In this document: positions 32,739 through 40,395 of the stretch, one piece after another
Numbering within the stretch: the stretch's first letter is position 1
Layout: each line of letters begins with the position of its first letter
Assembly: GCA_030427705.1 (NCBI GenBank)
Contig: JAUIBR010000050.1
Coordinates: 1 to 47,243 of the forward strand
Length of the DNA stretch: 47,243 bases
Direction: 5' to 3'
DNA from: a bacterium
GTDB lineage: Bacteria; Myxococcota_A; Bradymonadia; Bradymonadales; Bradymonadaceae
Program-made: the position numbers and the translations under genes
The notes under the pieces: generated by a model
Told to the model about the DNA's origin: nothing
Databases searched by the model: none
Seen by the model: only the letters and a program-made list of their open reading frames with translations

Positions 32739-33391
32739 TGATCAAACCCCGCTAACACTGATTCATGAAGCATCTTGAAGAACAGTTCGTTTTTTAATTC
32801 ACGCAACTGCCCGATATCTTGCCAACCCAAGTCTGTTCCAATTGCATCGATATCCAAAACACAATTCTCACGTTCATATACGGATGTTGTTACCGCTATG
32901 ACCGATTGTCGCTTCATTTCGTGTCGCAACACAAAGCTATCGTCAGACCAAGACAAAGGTGGCTGTGGACAGTGAACGAATATCTCACCTGCTGACTTTC
33001 CATCGGTGGGAAACTCGTTAATAAACCGAACCCCTATGCGGGTAATTCCTGCATCCCATGTTGAGTACAGCGACCACACTCTATCAGCCCAAGAGTGCAG
33101 CTCTTCCCAATTAAGATACGGCCTCAGCAGAGACACTGTGAACCCAGACACCTTCAGCTGGATGACTACCCGATTGTCTTTGGAATCAAAACGCCAACCG
33201 AGGTGAGTTTCCTCTTTAGCGTCGTTTTGATCCGGATGAGTCTGTAAGCGCCAAACGAATTGTCTGATCTCAGACGGATCTTTGAAGTTGCCCTGTGAAG
33301 CCCCCCATTCCTTTAGCTCAGTAATGTTCGCCTGTTGATCTATATGGACATCAATCACAGCTTCGCGAATTGGAGGGTTCTTTAGTTTCAA
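32735..33391 (-). CDS. TIGR04255-family protein
   Basis: 218 residues. It opens KNPPIREAVIDVHID, the typical PPIxEAVIDI start of the sporadically distributed TIGR04255 family. Later segments also fit: VIQLKVSGFTVSLLRPYLNWEELHSWADRVWSLY, GITRIGVRFINEF, and a C-terminus LRELKNELFFKMLHESVLAGF similar to the family's LKNEIFF...T ending. The family is scattered among bacteria without a known biochemical role and often lies in variable regions. It is the first gene of a compact minus-strand trio. The gap to 33504 has no named element besides CCTTAGG direct repeats at about 33484-33497. Confidence 0.75.
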   Translation of the reverse strand: MKLKNPPIREAVIDVHIDQQANITELKEWGASQGNFKDPSEIRQFVWRLQTHPDQNDAKEETHLGWRFDSKDNRVVIQLKVSGFTVSLLRPYLNWEELHSWADRVWSLYSTWDAGITRIGVRFINEFPTDGKSAGEIFVHCPQPPLSWSDDSFVLRHEMKRQSVIAVTTSVYERENCVLDIDAIGTDLGWQDIGQLRELKNELFFKMLHESVLAGFDQ

Positions 33392-33503
33392 GCAATGTCT
33401 CGTTGAGTTGCAGACAATCTACGATATCAACGATCATTTGATGAGCGCAAATTCCTGAAACGCGTGACTTAGGGCCTTCGGACCCTTAGGTCCTTAGGAA
33501 TCC

Positions 33504-36062
33504 CTAGAAGCTAGAGCCATCAGCCCTGGTACCTGGCGACGCGTTGCCAGACGCTCCGCTAACCTCGTCGTGATTGACCAACGGCGCTCCCGCTTCCCCA
33601 TCATTTGCTCGGTTCAAGCTCTTGCCTGAGGTCGATCCTTGATAGACGACCGACGTTTTGGGCGCGCCAGCGCTCGTGCGCAGCGAGATTGAGTCGCCGG
33701 TGTTGTTCAACGACAGCGTGCCCGTTGTCGCGATGATATCGCCTGAATGGCTGCCAGAATCCCAGACCACCACTGCATCTCCGGGAGCAAGGACCACGTT
33801 ATCGAAGACATGGCGATCGGCGATCGCGTCGGACAGAATCCATCCGGTCATGTCGACCGTCTGCGTTCCTGTGTTCAGAATCTCGACGAACTCGTTGCCG
33901 GCATCTGGGCCATCGGGATTAGGCAGCAATTCGTTGATGGTGATCTGCTCGTTTGGCGCAGAAGCCGTGAACAAGCTGCCATCCACCCGGACGCCGGGTG
34001 ACGAGCCACCGATGGCACCCGTGACCTGGTCATGGTTGATGAGAAGCGCACTCGGATCAGCGTCGGAGCCGCGGTTCAGCGACTGGCCGTCCGTCGATGA
34101 AACGTAGCGAACGATATCAACCGGCACGCCGTCCGCATTGTAGAGGGTGATCTCTTCGTTGCTGTTATTCAGCGAGAGCGACCCTGTCGAACTATTGATG
34201 GCGTTGGGAATGGCGGAGTGATCACCGCTGTCGAAGACGACGACTGATTCGCCAGGCTCAAGGACCAAAGGCCCAAACACGTGACGGTCATCACGAGTAA
34301 GGTCGCCCAGATACCAGCCGTCCAGGTCGAATGCGATGGTGCCCGCATTCACGATCTCCACGAATTCATTTCCGGCGTCGGTACCCGTTGGATTCGGGAA
34401 CAACTCGTTGATCATCAGGCCCTGATTGCCTGGCCACGGCGAGCCGTCGGCCTGGGTGCCGGGTGAATTGTCCTGGCCGGACAGCGTGTCGTGCAGGACG
34501 AAATCGCCATCCGTTCCGCCATCATTGTCGCGGTTGAACGAGATATCGTCGTACGCAGCCTTGTAGGCAACCTGGTCAATGACCACGCCTTTCGGGTCAC
34601 GCACCACCACTTCATCCGAGTTGTTCGCGAGCCCTAACAAACCGCTACTTGCCACGATACGACCCGGTTCGGTCGCAGATGGTCCGGAGTACACGACCAC
34701 CGATCCTTGAGGCGGCACGATGACTTCATCAAACACATGGCGGTCGGGATAGGTCCCGTCCCCAATCTGCCAACCTTCCAGGTTCAACGGCGCTGTGCCT
34801 GTATTGATGAGCTCAACCCATTCGTTGTCACCGTCGCGACCCGCTGGATTCGCCATGATTTCGTTGATTCGAACGGGCGTCAGCAGGTTCGCGCAAGGGT
34901 CGGGCCGGCGACCTTCAAAATCTGGATGGGTGTTCGCCACCTCTAGAATCCCGCAGAATTCCTCAACGAACGGAGCAACCAGCTCGGCTCCTCGCAGCAC
35001 CATTAGGTTTTCGTCGTTGTAGTAAGTCGCGGAATTCGACCAGTTATATGAACCGATCAGAACGACCGGGTCGTCCGTGCTAGGGTCAATCAGCATGACC
35101 TTGTGATGGAGCTTGCCGCCCGCGAAACCAAACGCGTTCTCGTTTCCGTCTAGGAACACCGGAACGCTTGCCTTCGCCAGCTTCTCGTCGACGCTGTAGC
35201 GACCGCGGGCTTGCGATTCGTCGAAGATACCAACGACCTCAACGCCATTGTTGTGCAGCTCGACCATCCGGTCCGAAATCGCCACATGAGTGTAGGCGAA
35301 GATCATGAAGTAGACCCGCGTATCCGCGTCTTGCAGCAGCTCCAGAATTTTCTCGTCGATGCCGTCCTGCGGGCTGAAATACACGTTGGACTGTGTGCCG
35401 CCGACCATGACTGGATTACCGGCAGAGGCCTCTTTCTTCCGGCCGAACTTGCGCTCGTTGTACATCTTCTCGAACTCAGCCGTGAATTCAGCGGCGAGCT
35501 CGGCGTTGTCGAAGCGTACGGTATGGTTGTTGTTCAGCTGGACGCCGTTTTCCGAGAAGTTCATCGACCCCGTAAACACGATCTGACCGTCAATCACTGC
35601 AAACTTGTTGTGCATGATTCGGTCACGTGGCTTGCGCACGGCCAGGTCAACGCCAGCTTCTTCCAGTGCGATATAGCCGGTGTCATCCAGCTCATCACCG
35701 TCTCCGGCAAATCGAACCGTCACACCGCGTTCGACCGCTGCAACAGCGGCTTCGATGATGTTTGGGCGTTTGAACTCATAGAGGCAGAGGTCAATCGATG
35801 TCGTCGCGCTTTCAATCGCCTCAACAATCGCGTCGTCTGCTTCCGGGTCCTCGTCCTCGCCGCGCGCGGTGCCAGGGCGTGTGAAGTAGATCTCCACATC
35901 GCCGCCAGCAGCTACATAGGGACGCCGCGCAATCTGCAGCGCGGTCGGTTCCTGGTCGATTCCGACACCGGGGGAATCCTCGGCTGGAGCGCATCCTATA
36001 ACGGTGAGCGCCAACACTGAGGCCAGCGTTCTGCGAGTCATTTTGTACATGTCATTGCTCAC
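33504..36062 (-). CDS. Lipoprotein with PLD (HKD) nuclease/phospholipase domains and three lamin-tail domains
   Basis: 852 residues. The N-terminal signal MTRRTLASVLALTVIGC ends in lipobox VIGC (Cys24). Two phospholipase D motifs are intact: H151-x-K153-x4-D158 (MHNKFAVIDG, followed by GSMNFS) and H319-x-K321-x4-D326 (LHHKVMLID, followed by GSYNWS). This is a complete bilobed PLD active site, of the type in secreted PLD-like endonucleases and phospholipases. After about residue 395 come three lamin-tail domains (LTD, PF00932), each starting with INE(I/L)xxNPxGxDxxNEFVE and a W-x-(I/L)-(G/S)D...RHVF core. Lamin-tail domains are common in extracellular nucleases and may bind DNA or surfaces. 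The start is GTG 36062 overlapping the upstream stop (GTGA); ATG 36050 or 36041 are possible. It forms an operon with the NNx lipoprotein upstream. Confidence 0.82.
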   Translation of the reverse strand: MSNDMYKMTRRTLASVLALTVIGCAPAEDSPGVGIDQEPTALQIARRPYVAAGGDVEIYFTRPGTARGEDEDPEADDAIVEAIESATTSIDLCLYEFKRPNIIEAAVAAVERGVTVRFAGDGDELDDTGYIALEEAGVDLAVRKPRDRIMHNKFAVIDGQIVFTGSMNFSENGVQLNNNHTVRFDNAELAAEFTAEFEKMYNERKFGRKKEASAGNPVMVGGTQSNVYFSPQDGIDEKILELLQDADTRVYFMIFAYTHVAISDRMVELHNNGVEVVGIFDESQARGRYSVDEKLAKASVPVFLDGNENAFGFAGGKLHHKVMLIDPSTDDPVVLIGSYNWSNSATYYNDENLMVLRGAELVAPFVEEFCGILEVANTHPDFEGRRPDPCANLLTPVRINEIMANPAGRDGDNEWVELINTGTAPLNLEGWQIGDGTYPDRHVFDEVIVPPQGSVVVYSGPSATEPGRIVASSGLLGLANNSDEVVVRDPKGVVIDQVAYKAAYDDISFNRDNDGGTDGDFVLHDTLSGQDNSPGTQADGSPWPGNQGLMINELFPNPTGTDAGNEFVEIVNAGTIAFDLDGWYLGDLTRDDRHVFGPLVLEPGESVVVFDSGDHSAIPNAINSSTGSLSLNNSNEEITLYNADGVPVDIVRYVSSTDGQSLNRGSDADPSALLINHDQVTGAIGGSSPGVRVDGSLFTASAPNEQITINELLPNPDGPDAGNEFVEILNTGTQTVDMTGWILSDAIADRHVFDNVVLAPGDAVVVWDSGSHSGDIIATTGTLSLNNTGDSISLRTSAGAPKTSVVYQGSTSGKSLNRANDGEAGAPLVNHDEVSGASGNASPGTRADGSSF

Positions 36063-38365
36063 AGTGAAATATCCAGGTCCAAGTAAAACACGTCGCTGTC
36101 AGTGACATCGAAGCCATCGACAACCAAATACACCGTCGAGCCCGCAGCCGAGGCCGTGAATTCGACGTACTCCGAACGGTCCGTTGAGGTGTTGTCTGCG
36201 CAAGACAGAACGTCTCCGCCACATGACTCGATGACATAGATGACGGGGTCGCGACCAGGCATCACGACCTCGGCCTTCAAGGTCTCTGACGGCCCCAAAT
36301 CCACACGGAAGATCCCTTCCATTCCATCTGCATTGCCGCTCAAACAGGGCACTGGAGTCACAGCGTCGGTGCCACCCAACAAGGTCAGCCCTTCGTAGCT
36401 TCCGGGTCCCAACGCGCCCGCGGTATCTGCGGCCATGCACGAAACCGGAGCCGCGATATACGGCGAGATGTAGAGGCTGTCGCTGACGGTCTCAGGGGTG
36501 GAAGCGACCTCGGCCGTCACGTCAATCGTAGGGTCCGCCAGACCCACATCCGAGGTGATGGTCACCTCGGCGTAGTTACCGAAGACATCCACCTGATCGA
36601 TAGTGATACCGGGCCCAAACGAGAACGGGTCGGTGCCCGTGAAGTCTCCGCCAAACGCTAAGAACTGAATCAATTGTGTTGCGCCTTCAGTGACGATTTG
36701 CGGCTCGAACTGGAACGAAGTTGGCGTCTCGCGCTTGATATTCACAATGTATGTCGCCTCTGGGAAATCGTCTGGTAGATAGGTGTCGACCACCACCAGC
36801 ACGGTCTCGTCCGAGGTCGCCCAATACTCAAGTTTCGTGGGCTTTCCGGGTGCGGGACCGGCCGAGCACGCGCGGACATCATTCAGGTCATCACAGTCTT
36901 CAACCAGATATAGTGCGCCGCGCGCTTTGTCGGTAATCAACGTAACTTCCAGCCGTTCGCCCTCGGACAACGAGATCGGGATCGTCTGCTCGCGGCCTTC
37001 CGGGTCGCCGGCGGGACAGAAGTCCGTCACGAATTGACCAAAGTCCAAGCCGCCATCTGTCGCGAAGTAGGCGCCATCGGCGACCAATCCTTCGTCGACG
37101 CTGCTGAAGCAATCGCCCGCGGACGGCAAGGATGCGGCAACCCAAGCGGCGTTCGGAATCGAAATCGCTGAACCACCGCTAATTGCAAGCTGCACAGGCC
37201 CGGTCGCGGCACCCGCTGCAACTGTCGCATCAAACTCAATCACGTTTCCTTCGCTGTCGGACACCCGCAGGTTCTCGACAGTAACGTTCGTCCCCGCATC
37301 GACAGTTGGGTTGGTGAATTCGCCGTCTACATACGTCACGCGAACCGGCGTTGTTGCACCAACCGGCCATAGTTTCGGTTCGACCGTATAGGGACGTGCG
37401 CGCTGTCCGTAGAGCCAGACTTTCCGCAGCGTATTGACCTTCACGATGCCAGCCTGTGTCGGTACATCCTGTTGCAGAATGCGGCTGAACGAGATGGTGG
37501 GCTCATCACCCAGGGGCAGCTGTGCATCCGCGGCCAGCTGGCTGACATCGACGCTACCGTCATCTGGAATCTGCCAAACACGAGCTGCGTCGAACGTCTC
37601 GACGGTCATCAACACGATGTCATCTTCAGGCGTCGTGTCGAACTCGATAACCACCGACTCACCGTACCGCAGTGGGTAAGGCTGAAGCGGGTCATGGTTG
37701 GTAATCACAAACGGCGAGGCCATCGTGATCGCCGCATCAACACTGGCTGCGGCGATGTCAGCCCCACCTTCGATTTCAAGCGGCAGGTCGACACTCAGGT
37801 CTTCTTCCTCGGCCCATTCGCGAGCATGTTCTAGGTTGCTCACATAGATGGAACGCGTGGACGCTTCGAATACGTCTTCGTCGCGGTTGGCGACGATTTC
37901 CGGCCCCACCGCAACAAAGTCACCGGCATCACCAAGTTCGACGCCGTCAATCATCATCGGTCCGGCATCGATGTCGATGGAATCGCCCATCGCAGGGATT
38001 GGCCAGAAATCATCGGGAATGAAGACGTCCGCGACATCCGAGCGGTTCAGCCAACCCACCGGATTCACCAAAGCCGCTTCGGTCAGCTGCGGGGAAAAGA
38101 CCGCGTGCGTTTGCAGCTCAGGGAATTCGTAGAGGGCATCGGGCTGCCAATACGTGATGGTCACCTGTCCGACAACGTCCTTGGGCCAGGGCATGTCGGG
38201 CATATCGCCCATATCGCCCATGTCCGCCCGGTTATTGGCGTTGTTGGTATTGTTGGTGTTGTTTTCGTTGTTGGGGTCAACAACGTTATTCGGGTCGTTC
38301 GGCTCGTCTTCGCCGCACGCCGCAGCAAGAAGTGCAGCGCAAAGTAGTAAATACTTCAGTCTCAT
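36059..38365 (-). CDS. Large beta-rich lipoprotein with NNx linker
   Basis: 768 residues. Signal MRLKYLLLCAALLAAAC with lipobox AAAC, then an acidic and NNx linker (NNE-NNT-NNT-NNA-NN) followed by DMGDMGDMPDMPWP. The remainder is almost all beta-type. Two segments (about 430-560 and 655-768) have the pattern of PPC-like domains (IPISLSEGERLEVTLITDKARGALYLVEDC and VDLGPSETLKAEVVMPGRDPVIYVIESC). Between them are Ig/TIG-like stretches (GPGITIDQVDVFGNYAEVTI). No catalytic residues are identified. Likely a surface-exposed or periplasmic adhesin or binding protein. It is co-transcribed with the PLD/LTD lipoprotein, whose GTG overlaps its TGA. Family not named. Confidence 0.72.
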   Translation of the reverse strand: MRLKYLLLCAALLAAACGEDEPNDPNNVVDPNNENNTNNTNNANNRADMGDMGDMPDMPWPKDVVGQVTITYWQPDALYEFPELQTHAVFSPQLTEAALVNPVGWLNRSDVADVFIPDDFWPIPAMGDSIDIDAGPMMIDGVELGDAGDFVAVGPEIVANRDEDVFEASTRSIYVSNLEHAREWAEEEDLSVDLPLEIEGGADIAAASVDAAITMASPFVITNHDPLQPYPLRYGESVVIEFDTTPEDDIVLMTVETFDAARVWQIPDDGSVDVSQLAADAQLPLGDEPTISFSRILQQDVPTQAGIVKVNTLRKVWLYGQRARPYTVEPKLWPVGATTPVRVTYVDGEFTNPTVDAGTNVTVENLRVSDSEGNVIEFDATVAAGAATGPVQLAISGGSAISIPNAAWVAASLPSAGDCFSSVDEGLVADGAYFATDGGLDFGQFVTDFCPAGDPEGREQTIPISLSEGERLEVTLITDKARGALYLVEDCDDLNDVRACSAGPAPGKPTKLEYWATSDETVLVVVDTYLPDDFPEATYIVNIKRETPTSFQFEPQIVTEGATQLIQFLAFGGDFTGTDPFSFGPGITIDQVDVFGNYAEVTITSDVGLADPTIDVTAEVASTPETVSDSLYISPYIAAPVSCMAADTAGALGPGSYEGLTLLGGTDAVTPVPCLSGNADGMEGIFRVDLGPSETLKAEVVMPGRDPVIYVIESCGGDVLSCADNTSTDRSEYVEFTASAAGSTVYLVVDGFDVTDSDVFYLDLDISL

Positions 38366-38445
38366 GATCAGATTTGTTGGGTAGAGGTGGCTCTAATCTA
38401 GCAGTCTTGAGGTTAGGTGGTCTAGTGGCAGCCTCGCTCCTCAAG

Positions 38446-38565
38446 TCTAGTGGCTCGGCTTTGCTTGCGCTCGCCTCGCGTCCAGTGGCTCGGCTGCGCC
38501 TCGCGTCTAGTGGCTCGGCTTTGCTTGCGCTCGCCTCGCGTCCAGTGGCTCGGCTGCGCCTCGCG
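38446..38565. repeat. Two perfect 60-bp tandem repeats
   Basis: Units 38446-38505 and 38506-38565 are identical. Each contains two subunits of TCTAGTGGCTCGGCT... with GCTTGCGCTCGCCTCGCG. They lie in the 379-bp gene-free gap 38366-38744 between two minus-strand genes. A related single arm, TCTAGTGGCAGCCTCGCT, is at 38421-38438. The frames through these repeats stay open but are repeat artefacts. Confidence 0.85.
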
Positions 38566-38600
38566 TCTAATTCGATCGGGTGTAGCGACGCGTCAGCAAG

Positions 38601-38720
38601 TAGACGCAGCCAGCGAAGCGAGGCTGCCACTAGACGCAGCCAGCGAAGCGAGGCTGCCACTAGACGCAGCCAGCGAAGCGAGGCTGCCACTAGACGCAGC
38701 CAGCGAAGCGAGGCTGCCAC
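38601..38720. repeat. Four perfect 30-bp tandem repeats
   Basis: Units at 38601, 38631, 38661 and 38691 are identical and abut without spacers. Each begins TAGACGCAGCCAGCGAAGCG and ends AGGCTGCCAC. The unit is the reverse complement of the arm at 38421-38438, and relates in inverse to the 60-bp repeats. The gap can therefore form alternative long stem-loops with any of the four copies. The absence of unique spacers excludes a CRISPR array. Confidence 0.88.
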
Positions 38721-38744
38721 TAGACCCGGCAAACCTGCGGCTTA

Positions 38745-39512
38745 TCAGTATTTTTGACGCCTTAGGACCAACCAAGAAATCACGAGAAACAGCAGTCCCA
38801 TGATGGCGAGCGGAAGGAGTTTGCCGTTGGCGGTGAAGATGTCGTCGTCGGTCTTCGCGAACTCTTGAAGGCTCTCAAAGCCCCACCGGCTGGGCATTGC
38901 CCAGTAGATGGCTTCGGAAACACCTTCGAATTGGTCTTTCTTAATGGCGAATTCGCTGAACAGGATTTGCGGCAGGATGACCAGTGGTACCAAGCCGACG
39001 GCGTAATCGCTGCGTCGCACGCTAGCCGAAATCATGAGGCCGAGGCAGGTGCCGCAGAGCGTACTGAAGAGCAGGTTGATGATGGTCCAACCGATTGGAA
39101 TCCCAACATCAACCCATTTGGTGATGATGGCCGCGTACATAACGACCTGGACGACGTTGAGCAACGCCAGCACCCGCACCTTGCTGTACACATAGGCTGG
39201 CACGTTCAGGTTGTACATCTTCTCGCGCAGGAAGAGTTCGCGCTCTTTGACGATCTCGCGGCACGCGTCCATGCAACCCAACCAGATAGCCGACAACGTC
39301 ATCACGAAGTACAGGCTGCTGGTCGCCTCACCCAAATTCTGCCACACCATCACTGCCAGGCCGGCAAGGATTGGCGACTGAATCAGCAGCAAACCGGTGT
39401 TTTTCCAGTCCGCGAGGATCGTCTCGAGGTAGCGGTCGGACAGAATCCCCGCTTGATACCAATCGATGAGCGGCTTCTTGGCTGGTGCTGGTGCTGGGGC
39501 GTCTTCGGTCAT
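38745..39512 (-). CDS. ABC-2-type transporter permease, ABCG-like, without ATPase domain
   Basis: 255 residues. An N-terminal Pro/Ala-rich stretch (APAPAPAKK) precedes about six membrane helices. The segment WLGCMDACREIVKERELFLREKMYNLNVPAYVYSK is characteristic of the membrane domain of ABCG/White-like and FHA-ABC transporters. A hydrophobic C-terminal helix ends LLFLVISWLVLRRQKY. The nucleotide-binding domain that normally precedes this in one chain is missing, and no ATPase gene is adjacent, so the partner must be elsewhere or this is a split or truncated transporter. Predicted inner-membrane subunit exporting an unknown substrate. The gaps on both sides are filled with repeat arrays. Confidence 0.75.
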   Translation of the reverse strand: MTEDAPAPAPAKKPLIDWYQAGILSDRYLETILADWKNTGLLLIQSPILAGLAVMVWQNLGEATSSLYFVMTLSAIWLGCMDACREIVKERELFLREKMYNLNVPAYVYSKVRVLALLNVVQVVMYAAIITKWVDVGIPIGWTIINLLFSTLCGTCLGLMISASVRRSDYAVGLVPLVILPQILFSEFAIKKDQFEGVSEAIYWAMPSRWGFESLQEFAKTDDDIFTANGKLLPLAIMGLLFLVISWLVLRRQKY

Positions 39513-39543
39513 GGACGGGAGTATAGCAGCTCGCTGCGCTCGT

Positions 39544-39689
39544 GTTCCAGCTCACTTCGCTCGCGTTTCAGGCTTCGGCTTCGCCTCGCCGTTTCAGCTC
39601 ACTTCGCTCGCGTTTCAGGCTTCGGCTTCGCCTCGCCGTTACAGCTTGCCCTTCGGGCTTCGCGTTTCAGCTCGCCCTTTGGGCTTCGC
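39544..39689. repeat. Repeat array (2 x 47 bp, 2 x 26 bp) left of hotdog gene
   Basis: Two 47-bp units (39544-39590, 39591-39637) differ by one base, start GTTYCAGCTCACTTCGCTCG and end GGCTTCGCCTCGCC. Two 26-bp units follow (39638-39663, 39664-39689; GTTACAGCTTGCCCTTCGGG and a variant). They occupy the divergent promoter gap between the permease gene and the hotdog gene, leaving about 50 bp before the ATG at 39741. Inverted copies lie on the other side of the hotdog gene. Confidence 0.8.
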
Positions 39690-39740
39690 GTTTTCTCTGG
39701 TCAGCGTTAAGTTGCTTATGTTCTCAAGATTGGAGAGCTG

Positions 39741-40223
39741 ATGGACGACTTAGATTTTAGTGTTGGGGAGGGTCATCACCCTGCAGACGACAAGTTGCTG
39801 CATTTACAGCTGGGACGATCGTTCTTGGCCGGACCTCATGCCGACGACTCGATCATCAAACTTAAATGGTGGGTCCGCGACGAAGACAATGCCCTTATCG
39901 GCAAGGTTTGGTGGGGGCCTGGAGCACAGGGTCCCCCTGGTCATGCCCACGGTGGAAGCCAAGCTGCGATCTTGGATGAAGCGTGCGGAAGTGCCTGTTG
40001 GGTTGCAGGTCACCCCGTTGTTGCTGCCGAACTCACGACATCATTTCGGTCACCACTACCACTTGAACACATGTACACCGTCGAAGCTTGGGTCGAACAC
40101 GCAGACGGCCGCAAGGTTTTCGCACGGGGTCACATTCGCGACGAAGACGGCACAATCTTCTCAGAAGCAACCGGACTTTTTATCAGCCTGACTGTTGAAC
40201 AGTTCGAAGCGATGAACCAATAA
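39741..40223 (+). CDS. Hotdog-fold thioesterase (PaaI/THEM4-like)
   Basis: 160 residues, single hotdog domain (4HBT, PF03061). The active-site helix motif is GPPGHAHGGSQAAILDEACGSACW, with the conserved HGG and the Asp/Glu of LDEA. Later strands VAAELTTSFRSPLPLE and GRKVFARGHIRDEDGTIFSEATGLFI are as in PaaI-like acyl-CoA thioesterases. It would hydrolyse an acyl-CoA or similar thioester; the substrate is unknown. A separate TesB-like thioesterase gene follows at 40396. The gene is bracketed by inverted copies of the 47-bp/26-bp repeats. GGAGAG lies 3-4 nt before the ATG. Confidence 0.82.
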   Translation: MDDLDFSVGEGHHPADDKLLHLQLGRSFLAGPHADDSIIKLKWWVRDEDNALIGKVWWGPGAQGPPGHAHGGSQAAILDEACGSACWVAGHPVVAAELTTSFRSPLPLEHMYTVEAWVEHADGRKVFARGHIRDEDGTIFSEATGLFISLTVEQFEAMNQ

Positions 40224-40224
40224 C

Positions 40225-40297
40225 GGCGAGGCGAAGCCGATGCCTGAAACGCGAGCGCAGCGAGCTGGAACGCCAAGCCCGAAGGGCGAGCTGTAAC
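40225..40297. repeat. Inverted copies of the 47-bp and 26-bp repeats right of hotdog gene
   Basis: 40225-40271 is the reverse complement of the 47-bp unit at 39544/39591 with a few mismatches, and 40272-40297 is the reverse complement of the 26-bp unit at 39638. They start one base past the hotdog gene's stop. About 40 bp of degenerate GAGCTGTGACGCGACC-like sequence follow up to the next gene. Confidence 0.8.
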
Positions 40298-40395
40298 GCG
40301 ACCGTAGGGAGCTGTGACGCGACCACGGGGAGCCCGTTTTGAAACCAAACCGCTCAACCGGTCTCTAACCCGTGCGTCTCTCGACAGGAATGGCC

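Noticed and set aside
33470-33500. Intrinsic terminator at TTAGGGCCTTCGGACCCTTAGG
   Set aside because: The stem has a mismatch and no T-run follows on either strand, so I list it only as CCTTAGG direct repeats.
35211-36020. 269-residue plus-strand frame opposite the PLD lipoprotein
   Set aside because: The minus strand encodes two intact HKD motifs and a lipobox; the opposite frame shows no protein features.
38601-38720. CRISPR-like regular 30-bp repeats
   Set aside because: The units abut directly with no unique spacers, and no cas genes are present.
38286-38757. Open frames on both strands through the 30/60-bp repeats (127-148 residues)
   Set aside because: They exist only because the repeat lengths are multiples of three and lack stops; no start signals or protein-like composition.
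38865-39741. Plus-strand frames (281 and 91 residues) opposite the ABC permease and through the 47-bp repeats
   Set aside because: Antisense to a well-supported membrane protein and running into repeat DNA; no family resemblance.
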